64,000 nt of DNA from Corallococcus sp. AS-1-6 (GTDB taxonomy: Bacteria > Myxococcota > Myxococcia > Myxococcales > Myxococcaceae): positions 124,001-188,000 of the forward strand of contig NZ_JAIQDE010000008.1 of NCBI RefSeq assembly GCF_020037015.1, written 5' to 3'. A program made the position numbers and the translations under genes. Numbering within the stretch: the stretch's first letter is position 1; every line of letters starts with the position of its first letter. The notes under the pieces are model-generated. The model worked only from the letters and a program-made list of their open reading frames with translations. It had not been told where the DNA came from and made no database searches. Shown here piece by piece: positions 1 through 8,790 of the stretch.

Positions 1-1199
1 TCGGGCCGCAGCGGCAGCTCGCCGCGCTGCACGATGGACGCCGGGTTCGTGGCGTCCAGCGCCAGGAGGGAGGAGCCCCACGCGTCCGAGCCCTGGTAGA
101 CGACCGTGGAGTCCCCCAGCCTCCCCACCGCCAGGGCGCTGGTGGAGGGCCCGGCGAAGCGGCCCAGGAGCTTGGGCAGCTTCGTCGCCGTCGCCAGGGG
201 CGCGAGGTCCGTCACCGTCACGCCGTAGCTCCAGTTGCTCACGTACAGGCGGTTGTCCTGCACCGCCAGGGCGTAGGGGTACTCGCTCAGGTCGGGCGAG
301 GCGCCCTCCACCGTGTAGCGCACCACCAGGGTCGGCGCGGACGGCTGGGTCACATCCAGGATGACGATGTCCGACTTGGGCAGCGGCGAGGCCACGTAGA
401 GCAGGTTGCCGTCCTTCGCCATGCTGTCCACGCGCACCGACACGTCCGCCAGCACCGACGTGTCGCAGGTGAGGCGCTCCGGTTTGGTCAGGTCGCAGAT
501 GCGGATGCCCGACGCGTAGGTGCCCAGGTAGAGCGTCGTGCCGCTGACGAGCGCGCTGGTGAACGTCACCGAGGGGAGCTTCAGCTCGGACACCAGCGCC
601 GGGTGCGCGGGGTCCTTCACGTCGTAGACGAACACGCCCTCGCTGCCCGCGATGACGTAGGCGTAGCCGTTCGCGGCCACCACGCCGTTGGCGGCGCCGC
701 GGGGCAGCACGCCCTGGCCCAGCAGCTCCACGCGGTCGGACTCGGCCTCGCCCTCGCGACGCACGACGCGCCGGGCGGTGAAGGTGCCCTGGCTCACCGT
801 CGCGCCGTTGCCGCACACCCGCACCACCCCCAGCACCTCGCCCGGGCCGGAGGCCTTGCAGCCGGCGAACGCGTAGCGCACCGTCGAGCCCGCCGCGCTG
901 CCCGCCACGTCGCTGGCCAGGTAGAAGGTGTCCGGGGTGACTTGCTTCGTCGTCATCGCCAGGCCGATGAGGAGCGGCTCACCGGGCGAGAACCGGATGG
1001 TCGACGGGGCCGAGTAGCCGTCGTTCAGGTTGATGTTGGCGTTCCAGATGCCTTCCGCCTGAACGGCACTCAACGTCGACCTGTCACAACCGGTCAGGTC
1101 GATGGCTTCAAGCTGACACTCGGCCTTGTTGGCGGAACTGTCCTTGCCACAACCGATGGCGAGGAGCGCGGTAGCGGCGACGAGAGAGAGACGATTCAT
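1..1199 (-). CDS. LVIVD-type beta-propeller lipoprotein (3' end outside window)
   Basis: I translated this minus-strand frame directly: it opens with ATG at 1199 and stays open to the window edge, so the C-terminus is missing. The first 17 residues are a short hydrophobic signal ending in AIGC, a lipobox-like site, so a lipid-anchored exported protein is likely. The remainder (about 380 residues) carries repeated blade-like segments such as VFVYDVKDPAHPALVSELK and DIVILDVTQPSAPTLV, the pattern of LVIVD repeat propellers. These repeats are common in surface proteins of myxobacteria; no enzymatic motif is visible and ligand or partner is unknown. It is divergent from the peptidase/barrel gene starting at 1383; the 183 bases between them must hold both promoters. 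Confidence 0.75.
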   Translation of the reverse strand, partial: MNRLSLVAATALLAIGCGKDSSANKAECQLEAIDLTGCDRSTLSAVQAEGIWNANINLNDGYSAPSTIRFSPGEPLLIGLAMTTKQVTPDTFYLASDVAGSAAGSTVRYAFAGCKASGPGEVLGVVRVCGNGATVSQGTFTARRVVRREGEAESDRVELLGQGVLPRGAANGVVAANGYAYVIAGSEGVFVYDVKDPAHPALVSELKLPSVTFTSALVSGTTLYLGTYASGIRICDLTKPERLTCDTSVLADVSVRVDSMAKDGNLLYVASPLPKSDIVILDVTQPSAPTLVVRYTVEGASPDLSEYPYALAVQDNRLYVSNWSYGVTVTDLAPLATATKLPKLLGRFAGPSTSALAVGRLGDSTVVYQGSDAWGSSLLALDATNPASIVQRGELPLRP

Positions 1200-1382
1200 T
1201 CCCCCCTCCATACCGGGCCATCCCGACCGCCGCCAAGTCCCCCGGCGCGCGCCGAGGCGGAAGCGCCGGGACGTCCACCGCAACGCAAAGAAACAAAAGG
1301 ACCGCTTGTGCGTTTCCGGTGGGAGAGGGAGCCTTCCTCCAGGCCCCTGATAGCCCGTCTCCTCGCCGTACCGAGGTGCTTT

Positions 1383-4300
1383 TTGAACCCCCGTCCGCAC
1401 GTGATCGCCGTGCTGCTGGCCCTGCTCCTGCCGGAGCTCGCGCTGGCCCAGGTCTTCGTCGTTCCCCGCCGCGCGGGGAAGACACCCGTGAACAGCTACG
1501 AGTTCGAGTGGCGCCACGTCGACATCCTCGTGGGCCCCGCCGCGACCGGGCTGGCGAAGCCCCCGGACAACACCGCGCATCAGAACCCGCCCGGCGTGCA
1601 GGGCGGCCCCAATCCGCAGGCGCCCACCACGTCCGACCGGACCGGCGACAGCCAGTCCCCCGTGGACGGCGCGGAGGTCACCCCTTCCGGCAACGTGTCC
1701 TCGCAGCCGCCGACGGATCGCATGCCGCCGACCGACGGCATCTCGCTCGACATGGGCGCGTCCGACGCCGGCGCGCCCCCGACCGTCACGGGCCTCCCCG
1801 ACGGCGGCATCCCGCCCCCGGGCGTGGTGGCGCTGGCGGACGGCGGCACCGTGGGCGACGCGGGCGTGCTCGCGGGCACCCCGGGCGCGGACGGCGGCAC
1901 GGTGTTCTCCGGCGCGCCGCTGATGCTGGGCAGCTCCGACGCCGGCTTCAAGTACACCTACGCGAAGGACCTGGGCGCGAAGACGGGCGGCGTGCGCTTC
2001 TACTTCTACGAGCGCGAGCGCGAGGTGGCCGAGCGGGCCGCGCCCATCATCGAGGAGGCGTACCGGTACCTGGTGGATCAGTTCAAGTACGTGCCCACTG
2101 AGACGTTCCCGTACATCCTCTACAGCAGCTACGCGGAGTTCCTCCAGACGAACGTGTTCGCGGTCTCCGAGGGCACGCTGGGCGTCACCTCCACGGAGGA
2201 CCTGAAGCTGTCCCTGCCGTACCTGGGCGACCACCACCTCTTCGAGGAGGTCAGCACGCACGAGCTGGCGCACCAGTTCACCATCCAGAAGGTGCGCACG
2301 GTGGCCGAGCAGGCCAAGACGTTCGGCGACCCGCTGGGCGGCTATCCGCTGTGGTTCATCGAAGGCCTGGCGGAGTTCTACGCCAAGCGCGGCCTGGACC
2401 CCGAGGCGGAGATGATGGTGCGGGACCTGCTGGTGAACCCGGACCTGATGAAGGGCTACGCCTTCCTCGACTTCTTCTCCCCCGGGCCGTACGGCTACCT
2501 GTGGATCTACAAGGTCGGTCAGGCGCGCGTGGCGTTCCTGGAGGACGAGTACGGCGCGGGCATCACGCAGCGGCTCCTGGAGGAGGCGCCCCGGCTGGTG
2601 GGCGGCTCGCGCGACTCCCCGTCGCTCAAGTTCGAGGAGCTGCTGGAGCGGCTGACGGGGGATGATCCCAAGCGCATCTCCGCGCGGTTCGAGAACTGGC
2701 TCAAGCGCCGGGCGTTCAAGACGTACCTGGACTCGTCGCAGACGGCGCCCGCGCTGGACTCGCTGGGCGAGACGCCGGGGATCGTGACGGCGATGGCCAG
2801 CGGCCCGGACGGCACCGTGCTGGCCCTGCGCACCATCATCCCGGAGACGGGCGAGAGCCGGCTGTACCTCACGGATCCCCGCACGCCGGGCAAGACGGTG
2901 AAGGTGGCGGGTGACGGCGTGCCGGGCGTGGAGTCCCTGCACCCGGTGTCCGGCCGCAACTTCGCGCTGACCAAGGACAAGCTCGCGTTCGTGGCGGAGC
3001 GCACCGGGCGCGACGTGCTGTACGTGCAGGACTACGTGCACCTCTCCGAGAAGCGGTCCACGGACGTGCTGGTGCGGCGGTCCGCCGTGCGCACGGGCAT
3101 TGGCACGGAGGTGGGCCTCAACGTGAAGCTGGAGACGGGCGACCGGCGCGCGTACCGCGTCGACAAGCAGGGCGTGCTGGCCATCTACTCGCCGGCCTTC
3201 TCCCCGGACGGGCGCTACGTCGCGTTCATCGGCATCAACGACGCGGGCCTGCGCGACCTGTACCTGGTGGACCTCACGCAGGGCGAGGACGCGAAGATCC
3301 GCAAGCTCACCGACGACGTCTTCGCCGAGCGCCAGGTCACCTGGGGCCCGTCCGGCATCATCTACACGTCCGACGCGACGTCGCACCGCAAGTACAACCT
3401 CTTCCGCATCAAGCCGGACGCGCCGGTGGGCCAGGCCGAGCGCCTCACCAGCGAGGACCGCGACGAGGCGGATCCGCTGGCGCTGCCGGACGGCCGCCTG
3501 TTCTTCGTGGCCTACAACAAGAGCAGCTCGGATCTGCACGAGCGGCTGGCGGACGGGCGCATCGTGCGGCGCACCGACCTGACGACGGGCGTCTTCGAGC
3601 CGGGCCCCGGCCCCGACGGCGGCCTGTGGATGCTCTTCCACATGAGCGGCGAGCGGAAGCCGTCCCTGCTGCGTCCGCCGCGCATGCTGTCGCTGGAGAG
3701 CCCGAAGGAGCCGGTGGCGGATCCGCCCTCACCGCTGGCGCTCAAGCCGCTCACCGACGCGCAGGCCTACCGGCCCTTCACGCGGGAGAACATCGAGCTG
3801 GGGCCCATCTTCGGCTTCGCGGGCGCGGGCGGCGGCGGCTTCGTGGGCCAGGTGTTCGCGTCCGCGTCGGACCGGCTGCGCGACCACCAGATGGTGCTGA
3901 CGCTGGCGGTGTACGGCTCCTTCGAGTTGACGGACGGCCTGCTGCTCTACGTCAACGACGAGAAGCGCACGACGTGGGGCGGCGGTCTGTTCCAGTCGCT
4001 GCGCTTCCGCGTGGACAAGACGTTCGACTACCTGCCGCCGGAGCAGCGGCCGTTCTTCGTGTCGTCGGAGCGCTACTTCGGCGCGTTGGGCAGCCTGCGC
4101 TACCCGCTGAGCACCTTCTTCTACCTCCAGGGCGACCTGAGCATCGGCGGCACGAAGTACTTCCTGGATGACTTCAGCGAGTTCTACCTGGCGTTCCCGG
4201 AGCGCAACGAGTCGAACACGGAGCTGCTGTCCGTGTGGCGCGCGGACAACCAGCACATCCGCTTCCAGACGGAGCTGAGCGGGCGCGTCGGCTACGACAG

Positions 4301-4967
4301 CATCAAGTACCACTACGCGACGGGGCCGCTGTCCGGCAGCTCCGTGCTGCTGGAGGCCACCGCCGGCGTGCAGCCCTTCGACGGGCAGGCGTACGGCAAC
4401 CTGCGCCTGGACGCGGAGCGGTACTTCCCCATCTACGGCCGCACCAACTTCTTCGCGCGCCTGGGCGCGGGCACCACGGTGGGCGGCCGCTACGCGCGCT
4501 CCTACTACCTGTCCAGCTTCGACACCCTGCGCGGCGTGAACTTCGGCGACGAGCGGTGGCTGCTGGGCCAGCACTTCGTCTACTCCACGCTGGAGGCGCA
4601 GTTGCCGCTCAACGACATCATCCGGGTGGCCTTCCTGAGCGACCTGGAGGCCATCGCCGCGGTGGACGCGGGCGGCGTGGGCGACGGCGCGAGGGACCTC
4701 TGGGACCACCGCGTGCTCAACGCCGTCGTCGGCTTCAACCTGTCGCTCGGGCCCCTGCTGTTGCGCCTGCACTTCGCGCGGCCCTTCGACATCAACGCCG
4801 CCGAGGGCAAGCCGGACGAGGGCTGGGTGACGAACTTCTCCATCGGCGTCGCCGGCCTCAACGGCTTCTTCGACACCAAGGGCGACCGCAGGCCGGGCTC
4901 GCCCACGCCGGGCCCCGCGCTGATGCCCGCGCTGGGCGGCGGCTACACCACGCCCATGGTGCACTGA
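1383..4967 (+). CDS. Peptidase MA-like metalloprotease fused to beta-propeller and outer-membrane beta-barrel
   Basis: The frame is open from 603, but coding character begins near 1383. There a TTG follows GAGGTG (1373-1378) by 4 bases and starts a signal peptide (about residues 6-24, ending ELALAQ); GTG at 1401 is the alternative. About 1194 residues. Domain order: a low-complexity Gly/Pro/Asp linker (about 60-185); a zinc peptidase with HELAH at 293-297 and a downstream glutamate in IEGLAEFY (327-331), the gluzincin pattern of peptidase-MA families; a TolB/WD40-like propeller (about 460-780); and a C-terminal segment from about 802 with repeated amphipathic strands and an LRGVNFGDERW motif, like surface-antigen/Omp85-type barrels. 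It is probably an outer-membrane protein exposing or enclosing a protease. Substrate unknown. Confidence 0.8.
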   Translation: MNPRPHVIAVLLALLLPELALAQVFVVPRRAGKTPVNSYEFEWRHVDILVGPAATGLAKPPDNTAHQNPPGVQGGPNPQAPTTSDRTGDSQSPVDGAEVTPSGNVSSQPPTDRMPPTDGISLDMGASDAGAPPTVTGLPDGGIPPPGVVALADGGTVGDAGVLAGTPGADGGTVFSGAPLMLGSSDAGFKYTYAKDLGAKTGGVRFYFYEREREVAERAAPIIEEAYRYLVDQFKYVPTETFPYILYSSYAEFLQTNVFAVSEGTLGVTSTEDLKLSLPYLGDHHLFEEVSTHELAHQFTIQKVRTVAEQAKTFGDPLGGYPLWFIEGLAEFYAKRGLDPEAEMMVRDLLVNPDLMKGYAFLDFFSPGPYGYLWIYKVGQARVAFLEDEYGAGITQRLLEEAPRLVGGSRDSPSLKFEELLERLTGDDPKRISARFENWLKRRAFKTYLDSSQTAPALDSLGETPGIVTAMASGPDGTVLALRTIIPETGESRLYLTDPRTPGKTVKVAGDGVPGVESLHPVSGRNFALTKDKLAFVAERTGRDVLYVQDYVHLSEKRSTDVLVRRSAVRTGIGTEVGLNVKLETGDRRAYRVDKQGVLAIYSPAFSPDGRYVAFIGINDAGLRDLYLVDLTQGEDAKIRKLTDDVFAERQVTWGPSGIIYTSDATSHRKYNLFRIKPDAPVGQAERLTSEDRDEADPLALPDGRLFFVAYNKSSSDLHERLADGRIVRRTDLTTGVFEPGPGPDGGLWMLFHMSGERKPSLLRPPRMLSLESPKEPVADPPSPLALKPLTDAQAYRPFTRENIELGPIFGFAGAGGGGFVGQVFASASDRLRDHQMVLTLAVYGSFELTDGLLLYVNDEKRTTWGGGLFQSLRFRVDKTFDYLPPEQRPFFVSSERYFGALGSLRYPLSTFFYLQGDLSIGGTKYFLDDFSEFYLAFPERNESNTELLSVWRADNQHIRFQTELSGRVGYDSIKYHYATGPLSGSSVLLEATAGVQPFDGQAYGNLRLDAERYFPIYGRTNFFARLGAGTTVGGRYARSYYLSSFDTLRGVNFGDERWLLGQHFVYSTLEAQLPLNDIIRVAFLSDLEAIAAVDAGGVGDGARDLWDHRVLNAVVGFNLSLGPLLLRLHFARPFDINAAEGKPDEGWVTNFSIGVAGLNGFFDTKGDRRPGSPTPGPALMPALGGGYTTPMVH

Positions 4968-4969
4968 GG

Positions 4970-5440
4970 TCACGACTGCGCGGCGACGAGGGCGGCGTTG
5001 GCGCGAGCCAGCGGCCCCCCGTCGTTGGGGATTCGCTCGAAGTCCCCGCGCAGGGCCTTGATGGCGAACTTCTCCAGGTCGATCTCCCGGCGGGTGCGCA
5101 CGCCCAGCGCCCGCACCAGCACGGACAGGGGCCCGAAGCCGGTGAGGCCGTGCTGGAGGAGCAGGGCCAGGGTGACGCCGCCGAGCACGCGCCAGCCCCG
5201 GCCGGACTTGCGGCCCAGCAGCAGGCCACCGAGCGCCAGCCCGGAGACGCCCACGACCAGGGTCCGGTGCACGTCCCACTCGTGCTCCAGCTTTTCGAGG
5301 TACCGGCTCATCTCCGAGCGGTCCCCATGCTCCGCCATGAAGCGGACACACGACTCCACGTGGACGTCGATGCGCCGGTTCATCGTGGAAGGCGCATGGG
5401 CGCGCACGGCATCGGTCGAGGTCTGGTTCCAGGACTCCAT
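4970..5440 (-). CDS. Small membrane protein with DUF2892-like C-terminal half
   Basis: The frame stays open far upstream, but the coding part appears to begin at ATG 5440, five bases after GGGAG (5450-5446); an adjacent ATG at 5443 is in frame. About 156 residues. An N-terminal amphipathic segment (about 20-60) is followed by two hydrophobic segments (about 65-80 and 88-108) around a WRVLGGVTLALLLQHGLTGF stretch. That pattern, with a Gly-rich turn and a TGFGPL motif, resembles the DUF2892/YgaP transmembrane family. The tail is charged (DLEKFAIKALRGDFERIP). It converges on the peptidase/barrel gene, leaving only 2 bases between stop codons. Function unknown. Confidence 0.6.
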   Translation of the reverse strand: MESWNQTSTDAVRAHAPSTMNRRIDVHVESCVRFMAEHGDRSEMSRYLEKLEHEWDVHRTLVVGVSGLALGGLLLGRKSGRGWRVLGGVTLALLLQHGLTGFGPLSVLVRALGVRTRREIDLEKFAIKALRGDFERIPNDGGPLARANAALVAAQS

Positions 5441-5741
5441 CATCACTCCCTTGTCGGACTCGGGCCGTCCTCCAGCCTGCTCCTGGAAAGCTAGGTCCGC
5501 CGGTCGTGTCCGTGCACAGCGCGGCGTCCCGTGGCTGTTGCCCGGCTGCCCGCCCCGGAGGTGATGACGGCTGCCTCCCCTGTTCCGGAGGGCAGGCGAG
5601 CATTCCGGGGAGGGAAAGGGTTTTCCATCCACTGGGCACTCCGGACCCCATGCGTTGCCCCAGGGGCCTTCCTGGCGGGTGATGCGCAGTTCCTTCCGCC
5701 TTCCAGGCAGGGAGGCATGGGCCTTGCTCTGGGGTCGGACG
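5441..5741. other. Intergenic region between divergent genes
   Basis: About 300 bases between the DUF2892-like gene (minus) and the CotH lipoprotein (plus). It must contain both promoters. I see no consensus -35/-10 pair, no strong hairpin and no convincing small gene. The open frame upstream of 5742 lacks a signal peptide in the right place and is best treated as non-coding. Confidence 0.5.
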
Positions 5742-7580
5742 ATGATGCGCCTAAGACTTCTGATCAGCCTCTCGATGTTGCTGGCCGCCTGCGGCGCCGG
5801 AACATCGAATCCCGATGACCCACAGCCCTCCGTGACCGACCCCGGCATCACGGACCCGAGCACGCCGGACTCCGGTGCTCCCGACGCGGGCTCCGTGGAA
5901 GCGGGCACCCCGGATGCCGGGGCTTCCGACGGTGGCGCGGTGGACGCGGGCACCGGCCCCGGGGATGGCGGGAGCGCGGACGCGGGGACGGATCCGCAGC
6001 CCGTTCCGGAGGTGGAGCGGCCCTTCACACTGCCGAAGCTCCAGGCGACGGTGCCGGAGTACGCGCTGGTCATGCCTCCGGAGACGCTGGAGCAGTTCAT
6101 GAAGGACCCGCTGACCGGGGAACAGGACGCGACGTTCCAGGCGAACGGCAAGACGTTCCCGGTGAAGGTGCGGCTGCGCGGGGCCTCCGCGCGCTACTTC
6201 GACAAGAAGAGCTGGAACGTCAGCTTCGCGGACAAGGACAAGTTCGAGGGCCGCACGTCGCTCAACCTCATCGCCGAGTACGCCGACGCGTCGATGATCG
6301 CGGAGAAGATCTCCTACGACCTGCTGGCGGCGATGCGGGTGCCGGCGTCGAAGGCGACGTTCGTGCGGCTCTCCGTGAACGGCCGGTACGAGGGCGTGTT
6401 CCTGGAGGTGGAGCAGGTCAACAAGGCCTTCGTCAAGGCGAGGCAGTTCCCGGACGACGACGCGACCATCTACCGCGCGGGCTGGAAGGACACGGAGTTC
6501 AAGACGTGGAAGGTGCCCTACCAGGGCGACTGGGTGAAGAAGACGAACGAGAGCGAGCCCGACGACGCGCTGTGGGAGGTGCTGGACGTCATCAACCACA
6601 CGCCGGAGCCGCAGTTGGTGGCCGCGCTGGAGAAGAACCTGGAGATCGAATCCTACGTGCGCTCCATGGTGTTGGACGCGCTGATGTCCAACAACTACGT
6701 GGAGGACTCCGAGAGCTACTTCATGCACGACGACATCACCGGGCGCTGGCGCTACGTGCCGTGGGACCTGAACAACGTCGATGCGCGCTGGTGGTACACG
6801 AACACGGTGGAGGACCAGTCCGTCTCCACGAACAACATGAAGCACCCGCTGTTCAACTTCACGCTGCTGGATGGCTGGGTGGAGAAGATGTACCAGCAGC
6901 GCAAGCTGGAACAGGGGAGCTACCCGGGCTACCTGCCGACCTTCTCCAACATGGGCACGCGGGTGGTGCTGAACCCCGTCCTTCGCGCCCGCCTGGAGGC
7001 GCGGCTGGACAAGGCGCTGGCCGAGGTCTTCGTCTCGAAGGTGATGGACCCGTACATCGACCAGCTCCATGGGTTGATCGACGCGTCCATGAAGACCGAC
7101 CCGTACATGGACTACGCGAAGTTCAGCGCGGGCAAGGCGTACATGAAGCGCTTCGTGAAGTTCCGCCGTGAGTTCGTGATGGCGGAGGTGAAGCGGCTGA
7201 AGGCGGCGAAGTCCACCCTGGTGCTGGAGGCGTTCGACCCGCGCGAGGGTTGGGTGGAGGTGGCCAACCACGGCACGCAGGCGGTGTCGCTCCAGGGCAT
7301 GACGCTGACCACGAACCTGCGGGTGAGCCTGGCGGGCGGCGACTACGCGCCGACCATCGTGAAGGCCCCCATGGGCGCGGTGCTGGGCAACACGACGGTG
7401 GCTCCGGGCCAGACGGTGCGGCTCACGGCCGGCTCGCTGGGCATCACCTTCCCCGCCAAGGGCGAGGTGGGTCTGTTCGACGGCGCGTCGGTGGTGGGCA
7501 TGAAGGACGCCCTGTTCTACGGCGAGCTGCCCTCGGGCAAGCGCTACGTCCGCGGCGAGGAGGGCTGGGAGGTGCGCTGA
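5742..7580 (+). CDS. CotH-kinase family lipoprotein with C-terminal lamin-tail-like domain
   Basis: Start chosen at ATG 5742 (second ATG at 5745), because it places a signal peptide directly before the lipobox LLAAC (Cys17). Residues about 18-90 form a disordered linker rich in DAG/DGG, typical of myxobacterial surface lipoproteins. Then comes a CotH domain: VRLRGASARYFDKKSW, a FVRLSVNGRYEGVFLEVEQ segment and a catalytic-type WRYVPWDLNNVDARWW. CotH proteins are atypical secreted protein kinases, first known from Bacillus spore coats. The last 110 residues (VLEAFDPREGWVEVANHGTQ onward) look like a lamin-tail/immunoglobulin-like domain. Likely surface kinase or structural spore/biofilm factor; substrate unknown. 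Confidence 0.8.
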   Translation: MMRLRLLISLSMLLAACGAGTSNPDDPQPSVTDPGITDPSTPDSGAPDAGSVEAGTPDAGASDGGAVDAGTGPGDGGSADAGTDPQPVPEVERPFTLPKLQATVPEYALVMPPETLEQFMKDPLTGEQDATFQANGKTFPVKVRLRGASARYFDKKSWNVSFADKDKFEGRTSLNLIAEYADASMIAEKISYDLLAAMRVPASKATFVRLSVNGRYEGVFLEVEQVNKAFVKARQFPDDDATIYRAGWKDTEFKTWKVPYQGDWVKKTNESEPDDALWEVLDVINHTPEPQLVAALEKNLEIESYVRSMVLDALMSNNYVEDSESYFMHDDITGRWRYVPWDLNNVDARWWYTNTVEDQSVSTNNMKHPLFNFTLLDGWVEKMYQQRKLEQGSYPGYLPTFSNMGTRVVLNPVLRARLEARLDKALAEVFVSKVMDPYIDQLHGLIDASMKTDPYMDYAKFSAGKAYMKRFVKFRREFVMAEVKRLKAAKSTLVLEAFDPREGWVEVANHGTQAVSLQGMTLTTNLRVSLAGGDYAPTIVKAPMGAVLGNTTVAPGQTVRLTAGSLGITFPAKGEVGLFDGASVVGMKDALFYGELPSGKRYVRGEEGWEVR

Positions 7581-7648
7581 GTCGACGCGCGGACATCGAG
7601 GGATGAGCAGGCGTGCGGGGCGGGCAGGTCCGGGTTAGCACCTGGACC

Positions 7649-8671
7649 ATGCCCGCCTCTCGCGTTCTGGATGAGTTGCTGCCCCGTCGCTCCGGTCCCC
7701 TGCCCCGCGTGGCCGTCATTGGCGCGGGCCTGTCAGGGCTCGTGCTCGCGCGGGCGCTGACGGGGGCGGGCTTCGGCGTGCGGGTGCTGGACAAGGGGCG
7801 CGGGCCGGGAGGACGGCTGTCCACGCGGAGGAGCGCGGAGGGTGGCGCGTTCGACCACGGGGCGCAGTACTTCACCGCGAGGGATCCGCTCTTCCAGGCG
7901 CTGGTGGAGGCGTGGGTGGCGGAGGGCGCGGCGGCGGAGTGGCGCGGGCGCATCGGGACGCTGACGAGGGGGACGGTGACGCCCGCGAAGGAGGCCGTGC
8001 GGTACGTGGGCGTGCCGGGGATGAGCGCGGTGGCGAAGGCGCTGGCGGACGGGTTGGACGTGCGCACCGGGGTGCGGGTGGAGCGAGTGGCGCGCGAGGG
8101 GCAGGCGTGGCGGCTGACGTCGGAGACGGGCGAGGACCTGGGGCTCGCGGAGGTGGTGGTGGCCGCGGTGCCCGCACCGCAGGCGGTGCCGCTGCTCGCG
8201 GGTGCGCCCGCGCTGGCGGCCCAGGCCGGGACCGCGCGGATGGCTCCGTGCTGGGCCGTGATGGCCCGGTTCGACGCGCCGGTGGCGGTGGAGCTGGATG
8301 GCGCGTTCGTGGAGGACTCGCCGCTGTCGTGGGTGGCTCGGGACGCGAGCAAGCCGGGGCGGGACGCGGGTGAGCGCTGGGTGCTTCACGCGTCGCCGGA
8401 GTTCAGCGCGGCGCACCTGGAGGAGGCGCCGGAGGCGATGGCCCCGAAGCTCGTGGAGGCGTTTGGGGAGGCCCTGGGCCGGGACGTGCGCGCCGTGGAG
8501 GCCGTGGCGCACCGGTGGCGCTTCGCGATGCCCTCTCCTCCGCTGGATGCCTCGGCGCTGTACGACGCGGCGCTGGGCCTGGGCGCTTGTGGCGACTGGT
8601 GCGCGGGTCCTCGTTTGGAGGGCGCGTTCCTCAGCGGCGTCGCGCTGGCGAGGCGGATCGCTGAACGCTGA
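7649..8671 (+). CDS. FAD-dependent amine oxidase, renalase-like
   Basis: A Rossmann dinucleotide-binding motif, VAVIGAGLSGLVLARAL, lies near the N-terminus and is followed by the FAD-contacting LDKGRGPGGRLSTRR typical of renalase/amine-oxidase-like flavoproteins, then GAFDHGAQYFT. The C-terminus has a second FAD-binding stretch, GACGDWCAGPRLEGAFLSG. About 340 residues from ATG 7649. A GTG at 7613 in the same frame is an alternative that would add 12 residues. Probably a soluble cytoplasmic oxidoreductase; myxobacterial and other proteobacterial homologues are widely annotated but rarely characterised. The substrate cannot be deduced. It stands alone, convergent with pbpC. Confidence 0.8.
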   Translation: MPASRVLDELLPRRSGPLPRVAVIGAGLSGLVLARALTGAGFGVRVLDKGRGPGGRLSTRRSAEGGAFDHGAQYFTARDPLFQALVEAWVAEGAAAEWRGRIGTLTRGTVTPAKEAVRYVGVPGMSAVAKALADGLDVRTGVRVERVAREGQAWRLTSETGEDLGLAEVVVAAVPAPQAVPLLAGAPALAAQAGTARMAPCWAVMARFDAPVAVELDGAFVEDSPLSWVARDASKPGRDAGERWVLHASPEFSAAHLEEAPEAMAPKLVEAFGEALGRDVRAVEAVAHRWRFAMPSPPLDASALYDAALGLGACGDWCAGPRLEGAFLSGVALARRIAER

Positions 8672-8680
8672 AGCCTGCCT

Positions 8681-8790
8681 CCGCTCGCGCACACCAGCGT
8701 GCCGCGAGCACGGGGGCGGTGTTCATGCGAGGCGGTTCGCCGCGTCCTGAGTCCTACTGCCGCTCGCGCACCACCAGCGTGCGGCGAGCG
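8681..8790. repeat. Imperfect direct repeat duplicating the end of pbpC
   Basis: About 29 bases at 8681-8709 recur at 8760-8790 (shared cores ccgctcgcgca and accagcgtg), with a one-base indel and one or two mismatches. The second copy encodes the C-terminus of pbpC; the first lies beyond its stop codon. This looks like a remnant of a tandem duplication across the 3' end of pbpC. Confidence 0.6.

Noticed and set aside
603-1382. Upstream extension of the peptidase/barrel frame (frame open from 603)
   Set aside because: It lies opposite the LVIVD lipoprotein gene, has no export signal, and the true signal peptide follows a good ribosome site at 1373.
3729-5651. Minus-strand frame crossing the end of the barrel gene
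   Set aside because: Arginine-rich shadow; does not match a family and collides with the 4970-5440 gene, whose ribosome site is clear.
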